The notes beneath the pieces are model-generated. The model worked only from the letters and a program-made list of their open reading frames with translations. It had not been told where the DNA came from and did no database searches. A program made the position numbers and the translations under genes. Positions 19,383 through 27,071 of a DNA stretch of 64,000 nucleotides are shown one piece after another. This DNA is from Pantoea sp. Ap-967 (GTDB lineage Bacteria > Pseudomonadota > Gammaproteobacteria > Pseudomonadales > Pseudomonadaceae), in contig NZ_VWXK01000008.1 in assembly GCF_011752565.1 (NCBI RefSeq), positions 1 to 64,000 of the forward strand, in the 5' to 3' direction. Within the stretch, counting starts at the first letter, position 1, and every line of letters starts with the position of its first letter.

Positions 19383-19735
19383 CACTGCACCTCCGACGAC
19401 AGCGCGTACTGCAGGGCGCTCATGATTCGCAGGTTTTCAGCGCTGTACATCGCACCGCCGAAGGCGGGTGGGTCCAGGTGGCAGACCTGATAGTTGCGCA
19501 CGCCTTTGGCGGTTTCACCGAACGGCGCGCGGGGTGGCCAGCCTTGCTTGAGGCGGTTGAGTTGCGAGGTGACGAATTGCTTGGAGTAGACCGGGTCCTC
19601 GGCGAGGGCCATCCAGAAGGACTGGGAGAAATCGTCGAAACTGGCGAAGGTTTGCTCTGCCAGCTTGGTTGCGATGTGCTCTGGGAGGTGCATGGCCATG
19701 ACCGCGGTTCTCTCTTGAAGTGATGCATGGATCAT
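19379..19735 (-). CDS. Stand-alone, degenerate colicin E9/pyocin-type HNH DNase domain
   Basis: 118 aa. From about residue 17 (LPEHIATKLAEQTFASFDDF) to the end it follows the DNase domain of colicin E9/pyocin S proteins (IPDRIADKL...FKSFDDF) without any gap I can see, but no translocation or receptor domain precedes it. Counted against E9, the metal ligands His102, His127 and His131 are Cys85, Tyr110 and Ser114; Glu100 is Gln83; Arg96 is Val79; only the general base His103 (His86) remains. It should therefore lack HNH nuclease activity. The ATG overlaps a small upstream ORF as ATGA, and its last codons contain the GGAGGT of the immunity gene. Alternative start codons at 19699 and 19693 are possible. 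Confidence 0.8.
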   Translation of the reverse strand: MIHASLQERTAVMAMHLPEHIATKLAEQTFASFDDFSQSFWMALAEDPVYSKQFVTSQLNRLKQGWPPRAPFGETAKGVRNYQVCHLDPPAFGGAMYSAENLRIMSALQYALSSEVQW

Positions 19736-19872
19736 GGCTTTGCTGGTTTGGGATGGGAATATTCACCGTGCTGCATTTGGCGTAAGGTTTTTTTGATGAC
19801 ATTGTAGGAATGTTCCTTCAGCTGAAAGCACTCCGCCAAACTCAAGGCCGCAGGATCGATGATGTCGGGCAT
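19732..19872 (-). CDS. Putative 46-aa ORF leading the nuclease-like/immunity cassette
   Basis: Reads MPDIIDPAALSLAECFQ... and ends KPAKP; its stop overlaps the ATG of the DNase-like ORF as ATGA. The same 4-nt overlap style joins all members of the cassette, which supports it. No good Shine-Dalgarno is seen before its ATG (upstream is AACAACAATAATAA). I do not recognise the sequence. It could be a leader peptide that couples translation, or the remnant of the linker of a larger bacteriocin. Confidence 0.45.
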   Translation of the reverse strand: MPDIIDPAALSLAECFQLKEHSYNVIKKTLRQMQHGEYSHPKPAKP

Positions 19873-19939
19873 TTATTATTGTTGTTTATCGCGATGTTTT
19901 AATCAGTAAAGGTATCCTCACTGCATCGGATAGTTCGAT

Positions 19940-20419
19940 TCAAATATGCGTTTCAGACACAGGAATCACCCGTTTTTCCTTAACCGCCTTGTAGGAAAAA
20001 CTTGAGTAGATCTCTTTCACCCCCGGCAGCCGCTGCAGCACTTCGCGGGTAAATTCCCCAAACGATTCCAGGTCCCGTGCCAGTATCTCCAACAGAAAGT
20101 CATACCGCCCGGAGATGTTATGGCACGCCACGATTTCGGGAATTTCCATCAGCCTGCGCTCGAACGCCAGGGCCATGTCCTTGGTATGTGAGTCCATCAT
20201 GATGCTGACGAACGCCGTCACCCCAAACCCCAGCGCTTTGGGCGACAGGATGGCCTGGTAGCCGGTGATGTAGCCGTTGTCTTCCAGCAGCTTGACCCGC
20301 CGCCAGCAGGGCGAGGTGGTCAGCGCGACCTGGTCGGCCAGTTCCGATACGGTCAGGCGGGCATTGTTCTGCAGGGCTGCGAGCAGGGCGCGGTCGGTGC
20401 GGTCGAGGCTTGAAGGCAT
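19940..20419 (-). CDS. mdeR: Lrp/AsnC-type regulator of methionine gamma-lyase MdeR
   Basis: 159 aa, the normal Lrp length. An N-terminal winged HTH (DRTDRALLAALQNNARLTVSELADQV, then SPCWRRVKLLEDNGYI) is followed by a RAM effector-binding domain from about residue 65. It lies divergently 127 bp from mdeA, the arrangement described in P. putida where an Lrp homologue (mdeR) controls mdeA. It is therefore probably an activator responding to methionine or a catabolite. The accessory cassette starts 67 bp downstream on the same strand without a visible terminator. Confidence 0.92.
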   Translation of the reverse strand: MPSSLDRTDRALLAALQNNARLTVSELADQVALTTSPCWRRVKLLEDNGYITGYQAILSPKALGFGVTAFVSIMMDSHTKDMALAFERRLMEIPEIVACHNISGRYDFLLEILARDLESFGEFTREVLQRLPGVKEIYSSFSYKAVKEKRVIPVSETHI

Positions 20420-20546
20420 GCTTTGCCCTCCTGGGGCGGTTTTTATTGTGTTCTTTCCAAGGCAAGCCAGAAACCGTGGGCAAGTTTGGAAAAATTCTGC
20501 TGGCCTGGTGGCATAAGCTTAGAACAAACCACCAGAGGCTGTTGCC
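20420..20546. promoter_or_regulatory. mdeR-mdeA divergent control region
   Basis: This 127-bp region must hold both promoters and the MdeR binding sites. It is AT-richer than its surroundings at about 20437-20460 and 20485-20530. I could not assign -35/-10 boxes or an Lrp-type palindrome with confidence. Confidence 0.5.
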
Positions 20547-21743
20547 ATGCGCGACTCCCATAACAACACCGGTTTTTCCACCCGCGCCATTCACCACGGC
20601 TACGACCCGCTTTCCCATGGCGGCGCCCTGGTGCCACCTGTGTATCAAACCGCAACCTATGCCTTCCCAACCGCCGAGTACGGCGCTGCCTGCTTTGCCG
20701 GGGAGGAGGGTGGGCACTTCTATAGCCGCATTTCCAACCCGACCCTGGCGTTGCTGGAGCAGCGCATGGCGTCGCTGGAGGGTGGCGAGGCGGGCTTGGC
20801 GCTGGCCTCGGGCATGGGGGCCATAACCTCGACCTTGTGGACCCTGCTGCGCCCGGGTGATGAATTGATTGTCGGGCGGACGGTGTATGGCTGCACCTTT
20901 GCCTACATGCACCACGGCATCGGGGAATTCGGGGTCAAGGTGCGGCATGTGGACCTCAACGATGCCGAGGCGCTGAAAGCTGCGATCACCCCAAAAACCC
21001 GGATGATCTACTTCGAAACACCGGCGAACCCGAACATGCAGTTGGTGGATATCGCGGCGGTTGCTCAGGCCGCGCGGGGGCACGACCTGCATATTGTCGT
21101 CGACAACACCTACTGCACGCCGTACCTGCAACGGCCACTGGAACTGGGGGCTGACTTGGTGGTGCACTCAGCCACCAAGTACCTCAACGGCCATGGTGAC
21201 ATCACCGCAGGCCTGGTGGTCGGGCGCAAGGCGCTGATCGACCGGATTCGCCTGGAGGGGCTCAAGGACATGACCGGCGCGGTGCTCTCGCCCCACGATG
21301 CGTCGCTGTTGATGCGCGGGATCAAGACCCTGGCCCTGCGCATGGACCGCCATTGTGCTAATGCCCAGCAGGTGGCCGAGTTTCTGGCCGGGCAGCCACA
21401 GGTGGAGCTGATTCATTACCCGGGGCTGGCATCGTTTGCCCAGCACGCGCTGGCGCAGCGGCAGATGCGCCTACCGGGCGGGATGATCGCTTTCGAGCTC
21501 AAGGGCGGGATCGAGGCGGGGAGGCGCTTCATGAACGCGCTGCAGCTATTTGCCCGTGCCGTAAGCCTGGGCGATGCCGAGTCGTTGGCGCAGCACCCGG
21601 CGAGCATGACCCATTCCAGCTATACGCCTGAACAACGGGCGCATCACGGGATATCCGAGGGGTTGGTGCGGTTGTCGGTGGGGTTGGAGGATGTGGAGGA
21701 TTTGTTGGCGGATGTGGCGCAGGCGTTGGCGGCTTGCCTGTAG
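20547..21743 (+). CDS. mdeA: L-methionine gamma-lyase MdeA
   Basis: 398 aa, the same length as the characterised P. putida enzyme and very close to it in sequence. It cleaves L-methionine to methanethiol, 2-oxobutyrate and ammonia with PLP. The diagnostic residues are at the expected numbers: Tyr59 and Arg61 (FYSR), Tyr114, Cys116 in TVYGC (the residue that separates this enzyme from cystathionine lyases), Lys211 for PLP in SATKYL, and Lys240-Asp241. It is controlled by divergent mdeR. A REP pair follows and then a terminator shared with zapG. Confidence 0.97.
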   Translation: MRDSHNNTGFSTRAIHHGYDPLSHGGALVPPVYQTATYAFPTAEYGAACFAGEEGGHFYSRISNPTLALLEQRMASLEGGEAGLALASGMGAITSTLWTLLRPGDELIVGRTVYGCTFAYMHHGIGEFGVKVRHVDLNDAEALKAAITPKTRMIYFETPANPNMQLVDIAAVAQAARGHDLHIVVDNTYCTPYLQRPLELGADLVVHSATKYLNGHGDITAGLVVGRKALIDRIRLEGLKDMTGAVLSPHDASLLMRGIKTLALRMDRHCANAQQVAEFLAGQPQVELIHYPGLASFAQHALAQRQMRLPGGMIAFELKGGIEAGRRFMNALQLFARAVSLGDAESLAQHPASMTHSSYTPEQRAHHGISEGLVRLSVGLEDVEDLLADVAQALAACL

Positions 21744-21825
21744 GAGCGGGCTTGCCCCGCGAAGCAGGCGACGCGGTGGCTGGCACCGGCTGCGCCGGTG
21801 TTTGCGGGGCAAGCCCGCTCCTACA
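21741..21825. repeat. REP pair after mdeA
   Basis: Inverted units 21741-21764 and 21802-21825 (GTAGGAGCGGGCTTGCCCCG core) flank a smaller hairpin GCACCGG-CTGC-GCCGGTG. The left unit begins directly at the mdeA stop codon. Confidence 0.85.
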
Positions 21826-21847
21826 AGGGGCGAGGATCGTGCGCAAG

Positions 21848-21874
21848 AAAAAGGCCTCTTTCGAGGCCTTGTTC
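21848..21874. terminator. Bidirectional terminator between mdeA and zapG
   Basis: AAAAAGGCCTC-TTTC-GAGGCCTTGTT has A-rich and T-rich flanks and lies between convergent genes, so it can serve both. Confidence 0.8.
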
Positions 21875-21885
21875 ATTTCAGCGAA

Positions 21886-22323
21886 TCAGCGCTTGAGCCC
21901 GTAGCTCTCGTCGAGCATGCCCGGCGAGTTCGGCGCTTTTGGCGCGTAGTCACGGGGTACTTCGGCGGTGTCCTTCGGCGGGGTCAGGCGATCACGCGGG
22001 CCCTGGGTGCCTTCGGAATGCAGCGCGGCCAGCAGGCGCTGGCGGGTCAGGTCGTCGAGCGCCAGGTGGTTGGCGCCGTCGGCCAGGTGGTCCTGCACGT
22101 CCTGGTAGCTCTGGGTCAGCTTCTTGACCAGTACCGCGGTGCTGTTGAAGTGGGTAACCACCTGGTTCTGGTAGTTGTCGAAGCGCTGCTGGATGTCATC
22201 CAGCTGACGCTGGGTGCTGCTGGGCGCCGCGTTGGGCAACAGGCGGGCCACGATGAAACCGACCGCCACACCGATGACCAGGGCCAGGGTTGGCAACAAC
22301 CAAACAAGGAGCGAGAGTTCCAC
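21886..22323 (-). CDS. zapG: ZapG / YhcB family (DUF1043) cell-envelope protein
   Basis: 145 aa. One N-terminal transmembrane helix (residues about 6-27, rich in Leu/Val/Ala) is followed by a coiled-coil region with the family's QRQLDDIQQRFDNYQNQVVTHFNSTAVLV segment and a disordered Pro-rich tail. YhcB/ZapG contacts division and elongation proteins at the inner membrane and affects phospholipid and envelope synthesis in enterobacteria; the exact role in Pseudomonas is less clear. Length and layout are normal. Confidence 0.9.
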   Translation of the reverse strand: MELSLLVWLLPTLALVIGVAVGFIVARLLPNAAPSSTQRQLDDIQQRFDNYQNQVVTHFNSTAVLVKKLTQSYQDVQDHLADGANHLALDDLTRQRLLAALHSEGTQGPRDRLTPPKDTAEVPRDYAPKAPNSPGMLDESYGLKR

Positions 22324-22458
22324 GAGTCCTTCCTCTATAAACGGCTTTGCTTTACGTTAACGGCTCAGACCTGCGCTGTATACCGCGAGCGATCGCAAAT
22401 CAGAACAGAATTCCTCACCTAGACGAATCGACCCCCTTCGAGGTCACGGAGTAGTGCC

Positions 22459-23094
22459 TTGCTTGTCCGCGAAACCCCCTTGTTCATCGACGGCCCGATG
22501 GGCCAGCTGGAAGCCTTGTACCTGGACGTGGCCGATGCCCGCGGTGCGGTGCTGATCTGCCACCCCAACCCGGTCCAGGGCGGCACCATGCTCAACAAGG
22601 TGGTTTCGACCCTGCAGCGCACCGCCCGCGATGCCGGCTACGTGACCTTGCGCTTCAACTACCGCGGCGTCGGCGCCAGCGCCGGCAGCCATGACATGGG
22701 CGCCGGCGAGGTGGCCGATGCCGAGGCTGCCGCGGCCTGGCTGCGCGACAAGCACCCGCAGTTGCCGCTGGTGCTGATGGGCTTCTCGTTCGGCGGCTTC
22801 GTCGCGACCAGCCTGGCCGGGCGCCTGGAAGCGCAAGGCGCGCAGTTGCAGCAGCTGTTCATGATCGCCCCAGCGGTGATGCGCCTTGGCGCCGAATTCC
22901 CGTTGCCGCAGCAATGCCCGATCACCGTGGTGCAGCCCGACGCCGACGAAGTCGTCGACCCACAGCTGGTTTACCAATGGTCTGAAACACTGGGCCGCCC
23001 CCATGAGCTGCTGAAAGTGGCAGAATGCGGACACTTCTTCCATGGCAAGCTGACCGATCTGAAGGATCTGCTGCTGCCGCGCCTTTCGAACTGA
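22459..23094 (+). CDS. Alpha/beta hydrolase of unknown substrate
   Basis: 211 aa from a TTG start with GGAG seven bases upstream; no better in-frame start exists. It belongs to the dienelactone-hydrolase-like group seen as MlrC/YfhR-type 'alpha/beta hydrolase' in Proteobacteria: [12 protein letters not shown] oxyanion loop, [10 protein letters not shown], nucleophile Ser in GFSFGG, acid in PDADEVVDP and histidine in CGHFFHG. It is cytoplasmic (no signal peptide). It is followed by trpS after 25 bp and probably shares its transcript, without a functional link that I can name. Confidence 0.85.
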   Translation: MLVRETPLFIDGPMGQLEALYLDVADARGAVLICHPNPVQGGTMLNKVVSTLQRTARDAGYVTLRFNYRGVGASAGSHDMGAGEVADAEAAAAWLRDKHPQLPLVLMGFSFGGFVATSLAGRLEAQGAQLQQLFMIAPAVMRLGAEFPLPQQCPITVVQPDADEVVDPQLVYQWSETLGRPHELLKVAECGHFFHGKLTDLKDLLLPRLSN

Positions 23095-23119
23095 GCCAAG
23101 CCTGAATAAGCGAACACCC

Positions 23120-24469
23120 ATGACCACGCGCATCCTCACCGGTATCACCACCACCGGCACCCCGCACCTGGGCAACTACGCCGGCGCCATTCGCCCGGCG
23201 ATCGTCGCCAGCCAGCAGCCCGGTGCCGACTCGTTCTACTTCCTGGCCGACTACCACGCCCTGATCAAGTGCGACGACCCGCTGCGCATCCAGCGTTCGC
23301 GCCTGGAAATCGCCGCCACCTGGCTGGCTGGCGGCCTGGACCCGGCGAAGGTGACCTTCTACCGCCAGTCCGACATCCCTGAGATTCCTGAGCTGACCTG
23401 GCTGCTGACCTGCGTGGCGGCCAAGGGCCTGCTCAACCGCGCGCACGCCTACAAGGCCTCGGTGGACAAGAACCTGGAAACCGGTGAAGACCCGGATGCC
23501 GGCGTGACCATGGGTCTGTACAGCTACCCGGTGCTGATGGCTGCCGACATCCTGATGTTCAACGCCAACAAGGTGCCGGTTGGCCGTGACCAGATCCAGC
23601 ACGTGGAAATGGCGCGGGACATCGGCCAGCGTTTCAACCACCTGTTCGGCCAAGGCAACGACTTCTTCGCCCTGCCGGAGGCGGTGATCGAGGAAAGCGT
23701 GGCGACCCTGCCGGGCCTGGACGGGCGCAAGATGTCCAAGAGCTACGACAACACCATTCCGCTGTTCACCAGCGCCAAGGACATGAAAGACGCCATTTCG
23801 CGCATCGTCACCGACTCGCGCGCACCCGGCGAAGCCAAAGACCCGGACAACGCCCACCTGTTCACCCTGTTCCAGGCCTTCTCGACGCCGGCGCAATGCG
23901 CCGAGTTCCGCGAAGAGCTGCTGCAGGGCCTGGGCTGGGGTGAAGCCAAGCAGCGCCTGTTCCAGCTGCTGGACGGCCAGCTGGCGGAAAAACGCGAGCA
24001 CTATCACCAACTGATCTCGCGCCCGGCCGACCTGGAAGACATTCTTCTGGCCGGCGCCGCCAAGGCCCGCAAGATTGCCACCCCGTTCCTTGAGCAGCTG
24101 CGCGAGGCCGTTGGCCTGCGTTCGTTCCGCAGCAGCGTGCAGGCCACCACCGAAGTGAAGAAAAAAGCCGCCAAGAGCGCGCGTTTCGTCAGCTTCCGCG
24201 ACGAGGACGGCAGCTTCCGCTTCCGCCTGCTGGCCGCCGATGGCGAGCAGTTGCTGCTGTCGCGCAGCTTTGCCGATGGCAAAAGCGCCGGCGCTGTAAG
24301 CAAGCAGCTGCAGCAGGGCGTAGACGCCGATGTGCGCGTCGAAGGCCTGGGCTTCAGCCTGTGGCTGAACGACGAGCAAGTGGCCGAAGGCCCGCAGTTC
24401 GACAGCGCCGAAGCCCGTGATTCGGCCATCCAGAGCCTGCGCGAAGCCCTGGCACCCCAGCAGGACTGA
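23120..24469 (+). CDS. trpS: Tryptophanyl-tRNA synthetase
   Basis: 449 aa, longer than the about 335-aa E. coli enzyme because of a C-terminal extension (from about residue 345) that is common in Pseudomonas. Class I signatures are TGTPHLGNY (the HIGH motif region) and [10 protein letters not shown] (KMSKS). It charges tRNA-Trp in the cytoplasm. The extension contains [19 protein letters not shown] and looks like a small beta-rich domain of unknown role. Confidence 0.96.
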   Translation: MTTRILTGITTTGTPHLGNYAGAIRPAIVASQQPGADSFYFLADYHALIKCDDPLRIQRSRLEIAATWLAGGLDPAKVTFYRQSDIPEIPELTWLLTCVAAKGLLNRAHAYKASVDKNLETGEDPDAGVTMGLYSYPVLMAADILMFNANKVPVGRDQIQHVEMARDIGQRFNHLFGQGNDFFALPEAVIEESVATLPGLDGRKMSKSYDNTIPLFTSAKDMKDAISRIVTDSRAPGEAKDPDNAHLFTLFQAFSTPAQCAEFREELLQGLGWGEAKQRLFQLLDGQLAEKREHYHQLISRPADLEDILLAGAAKARKIATPFLEQLREAVGLRSFRSSVQATTEVKKKAAKSARFVSFRDEDGSFRFRLLAADGEQLLLSRSFADGKSAGAVSKQLQQGVDADVRVEGLGFSLWLNDEQVAEGPQFDSAEARDSAIQSLREALAPQQD

Positions 24470-24500
24470 AGGCCAAAATCTCCAGGCCGGCACCACCCCG

Positions 24501-24613
24501 GTAGGAGCGAGCGTAGCTCGCGATGGGGCGCGCAGCGGCCCTTGGGTTTCAGCATTGCGGCCCATAACAGCGGGGCTGCTTTGCAGCCCATCGCGAGCTG
24601 CGCTCGCTCCTAC
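24501..24613. repeat. REP pair between trpS and zapE
   Basis: Inverted units at 24501-24524 and 24590-24613 are 24 nt long with arms of the GAGCG(T/C)AGCTCGCGAT type. Between them are smaller GC hairpins. The remainder of this 288-bp gap up to the terminator at 24705 shows no gene. Confidence 0.8.
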
Positions 24614-24703
24614 AGGTGCAGCGTGTGCGCTGGCAAAGCCGGCGCCATACAGCGCAAAACGGCCTTGAATGAGGCATATTGACGCAAGTCGCATTGCCAT
24701 TAA

Positions 24704-24737
24704 GCGGGCCTGTCGCTACAGTGACGGCCCGTTTTTT
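24704..24737 (+). terminator. Rho-independent terminator upstream of zapE
   Basis: GCGGGCC and GGCCCG pair around a 15-base loop that can extend the stem, followed by TTTTTT. It probably ends the trpS transcript; zapE would then be expressed from a promoter near the hairpin. Confidence 0.7.
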
Positions 24738-24757
24738 GTTGCCTCGCTAACGAAATC

Positions 24758-25852
24758 ATGACGCCCCTAGAACGATATCAAGCAGATCTGAAACGTCCCG
24801 ACTTCTTCCATGACGCGGCGCAGGAAACGGCGGTGCGTCACTTGCAGCGCCTGTACGACGACCTCGTGCACGCGCAGAACAACAAGCCGGGCGTGTTCGG
24901 CAAGCTGTTCGGCAAGAAGGAGCAGACGCCGGTCAAGGGCCTGTACTTCTGGGGTGGAGTAGGGCGAGGCAAGACCTACCTGGTCGATACCTTCTACGAG
25001 GCGCTGCCGTTCAAGCAGAAGATGCGCACGCACTTCCACCGCTTCATGAAGCGTGTGCACGAGGAGATGAAAACCCTCAAGGGCGAGAAGAACCCGTTGA
25101 CCATCATCGCCAAGCGCTTCAGCGAAGAAGCCAAGGTGATCTGCTTCGACGAATTCTTCGTTTCCGACATCACCGATGCCATGATCCTCGGCACCCTGAT
25201 GGAAGAGCTGTTCAAGAACGGTGTGTCGCTGGTGGCTACCTCCAACATCGTTCCCGACGGCCTGTACAAGGACGGCCTGCAGCGCGCACGCTTCCTGCCG
25301 GCCATCGCCATGATCAAGCAGTACACCGACGTGGTGAACGTCGACAGTGGTGTGGACTACCGCCTGCGCCACCTGGAACAGGCCGAACTGTTCCACCACC
25401 CGCTCAACGATGCCGCGCACCAGAGCATGCGCGCCAGCTTCAAGGCGCTGACGCCCGAATGCACCCAGGCGGTCGAGAACGACACGCTGATGATCGAGAA
25501 CCGGCCGATCCAGGCCCTGCGCACCTGCGACGACGTCGCCTGGTTCGACTTCCGCGCCCTGTGCGATGGGCCGCGCAGCCAGAACGACTACATCGAGCTG
25601 GGCAAGATTTTCCACGCCGTGCTGCTGAGCAACGTCGAGCAGATGGGCGTTGCCACCGACGACATCGCCCGCCGCTTCATCAACATGGTGGACGAGTTCT
25701 ACGACCGCAACGTCAAGCTGATCATCTCGGCTGAGGTGGAGCTCAAGGACCTGTACACCGGCGGGCGCCTGAGCTTCGAGTTCCAGCGCACCCTGAGCCG
25801 GTTGCTGGAAATGCAGTCCCACGAATTCCTGTCGCGGGCGCACAAGCCGTAG
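24758..25852 (+). CDS. zapE: Cell division ATPase ZapE (AFG1 family)
   Basis: 364 aa. AFG1-type AAA+ ATPase: Walker A GGVGRGKT, Walker B VICFDEFFV, and the family's TSNIVPDGLYKDGLQR sensor region. ZapE associates with the Z-ring in E. coli and is needed for division under low oxygen or high temperature; the mitochondrial homologue handles respiratory chain proteins. It starts MTPLERYQADL, with no alternative upstream. A GC hairpin with a short T-run follows the stop. Confidence 0.94.
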   Translation: MTPLERYQADLKRPDFFHDAAQETAVRHLQRLYDDLVHAQNNKPGVFGKLFGKKEQTPVKGLYFWGGVGRGKTYLVDTFYEALPFKQKMRTHFHRFMKRVHEEMKTLKGEKNPLTIIAKRFSEEAKVICFDEFFVSDITDAMILGTLMEELFKNGVSLVATSNIVPDGLYKDGLQRARFLPAIAMIKQYTDVVNVDSGVDYRLRHLEQAELFHHPLNDAAHQSMRASFKALTPECTQAVENDTLMIENRPIQALRTCDDVAWFDFRALCDGPRSQNDYIELGKIFHAVLLSNVEQMGVATDDIARRFINMVDEFYDRNVKLIISAEVELKDLYTGGRLSFEFQRTLSRLLEMQSHEFLSRAHKP

Positions 25853-25860
25853 GGATTTCA

Positions 25861-25880
25861 GGGCCGCTTTGCGGCCCTTT
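25861..25880 (+). terminator. Short terminator after zapE
   Basis: GGGCCGC-TTT-GCGGCCC followed by TTT lies nine bases after the zapE stop. The T-run is short, so strength is uncertain. The next gene is convergent. Confidence 0.55.
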
Positions 25881-25894
25881 CGCTGTGTGGGCCC

Positions 25895-26899
25895 TCAGGC
25901 CTCCTGCATGAACTGCTGCCGATACTGGTTCGGCGACAATTCCGTGTGCTGGCGGAACAACCGGGCAAAGAAACTGGCATCGTCATAGCCCACCTCGTAG
26001 CTGATGGTCTTGATGCTCTTGCGCGTGCTCGACAGCAGCCCCTTGGCCGTCTCGATACGTAGCCGCTGCAGATAGTGCAACGGCTTGTCGCCGGTCGCGC
26101 CCTGGAACCTGCGCATGAAGTTGCGGATGCTCATGCCGTGGTTGCGGGCCACGTCCTCGAAGCGGAACTTGTCGGCGAAGTGCTCCTCCAGCCAGTGTTG
26201 GATCTGCAGGATGATCAGGTCCTGGTGCAGCTTCTGGCCGCCGAAGCCCATGCGCCCCGGGGTGTAGTTGCGCTGCACTTCGTAGAGGATGTCGCGGGCC
26301 ACGGCGCGGGCCACGTTGGCCCCGCAGAAACGCTCGATCAGGTAGATGTACAGGTCGCAGGCCGAGGTGGTGCCGCCGGCGCAGTACAGGTTGTCGGCGT
26401 CGGTCAGGTGCTTGTCCTGGTTCAGGCGCACCTTCGGGAAGCGCTCGGCGAAGCTGTCGAAGAAGCGCCAGTAGGTGGTCGCTTCCTTGCCGTCGAGCAG
26501 GCCTGATTCGGCCAGCCAGAACACCCCGCTGGCCTCGGCGCACAGCACCGCGCCACGGGCATGCTGGGCGCGCAGCCAGGGCAGCACCTGGGGGTAGCGT
26601 TGCTGGAGGTTGTCGAAATCGTCCCAGAAGGCCGGGAGGATGATGATGTCGGCATCGTCGAGGGCGCCCTCGACCGGCAGCTGCACATTGCTGAAGCTGT
26701 CCACCGGCTTGCCGTCGGGGCTAACCAGGCGGATCTCGAACATTGGCTGCAAGCCAAGGCCCAGTTGCTTGCTGTAACGCAGGCTGGCGAGGTGGAAGAA
26801 GTCCTTGGCCTGCATCAAGGTCGAAGCAAAGACCTTGTCAATGGCCAGGATGCTGACGCGCCGCAGCGACGCGGAGGGTTGGGTAAACATCATTGTCAT
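25895..26899 (-). CDS. GlxA-type AraC family transcriptional regulator
   Basis: 334 aa. Residues 10-190 are a DJ-1/PfpI (GATase1-like) domain with the Cys in VLCAEASGVFWLAESGLLDG, and residues about 225-332 are an AraC DNA-binding domain with two HTH motifs (FEDVARNHGMSIRNFMRRF and IKTISYEVGYDDASFFARLF). Regulators of this kind in Pseudomonas control catabolism of quaternary amines, amino acids and similar compounds; the ligand here is unknown. Several ATGs lie close together at the start, so the exact N-terminus may be 2-3 residues shorter. It is not obviously linked to its neighbours. Confidence 0.88.
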   Translation of the reverse strand: MTMMFTQPSASLRRVSILAIDKVFASTLMQAKDFFHLASLRYSKQLGLGLQPMFEIRLVSPDGKPVDSFSNVQLPVEGALDDADIIILPAFWDDFDNLQQRYPQVLPWLRAQHARGAVLCAEASGVFWLAESGLLDGKEATTYWRFFDSFAERFPKVRLNQDKHLTDADNLYCAGGTTSACDLYIYLIERFCGANVARAVARDILYEVQRNYTPGRMGFGGQKLHQDLIILQIQHWLEEHFADKFRFEDVARNHGMSIRNFMRRFQGATGDKPLHYLQRLRIETAKGLLSSTRKSIKTISYEVGYDDASFFARLFRQHTELSPNQYRQQFMQEA

Positions 26900-26987
26900 T
26901 GTTCTTATAGGGTAGAGTGGTCAATCACCGGCTGGATCGTCTTATTTTTTGGCGATTGTGTCTACCCCGCAGCACCGGGTCGCATTG

Positions 26988-27050
26988 TTCGCCGGCAAGC
27001 CCGCTCCCACAGGCAGTGAGATCCCTGTAGGAGCGGGCTTGCCCCGCGAA
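26988..27050. repeat. REP pair between the GlxA-type regulator and the aldo/keto reductase
   Basis: Inverted units 26988-27010 (ending GCCCGCTCCCAC) and 27027-27050 (GTAGGAGCGGGCTTGCCCCG core) lie 16 bases apart. The rest of the 172-bp gap is AT-rich promoter-like sequence of the divergent-facing regulator. Confidence 0.75.
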
Positions 27051-27071
27051 GCCGGCGACGCCGCACCTAGC

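Noticed and set aside
19515-19802. 95-codon frame overlapping the nuclease-like ORF
   Set aside because: Different frame of the same strand, Arg/Pro/Gln-rich as out-of-frame products are, no conserved motif, and the neighbouring frame has clear DNase homology.
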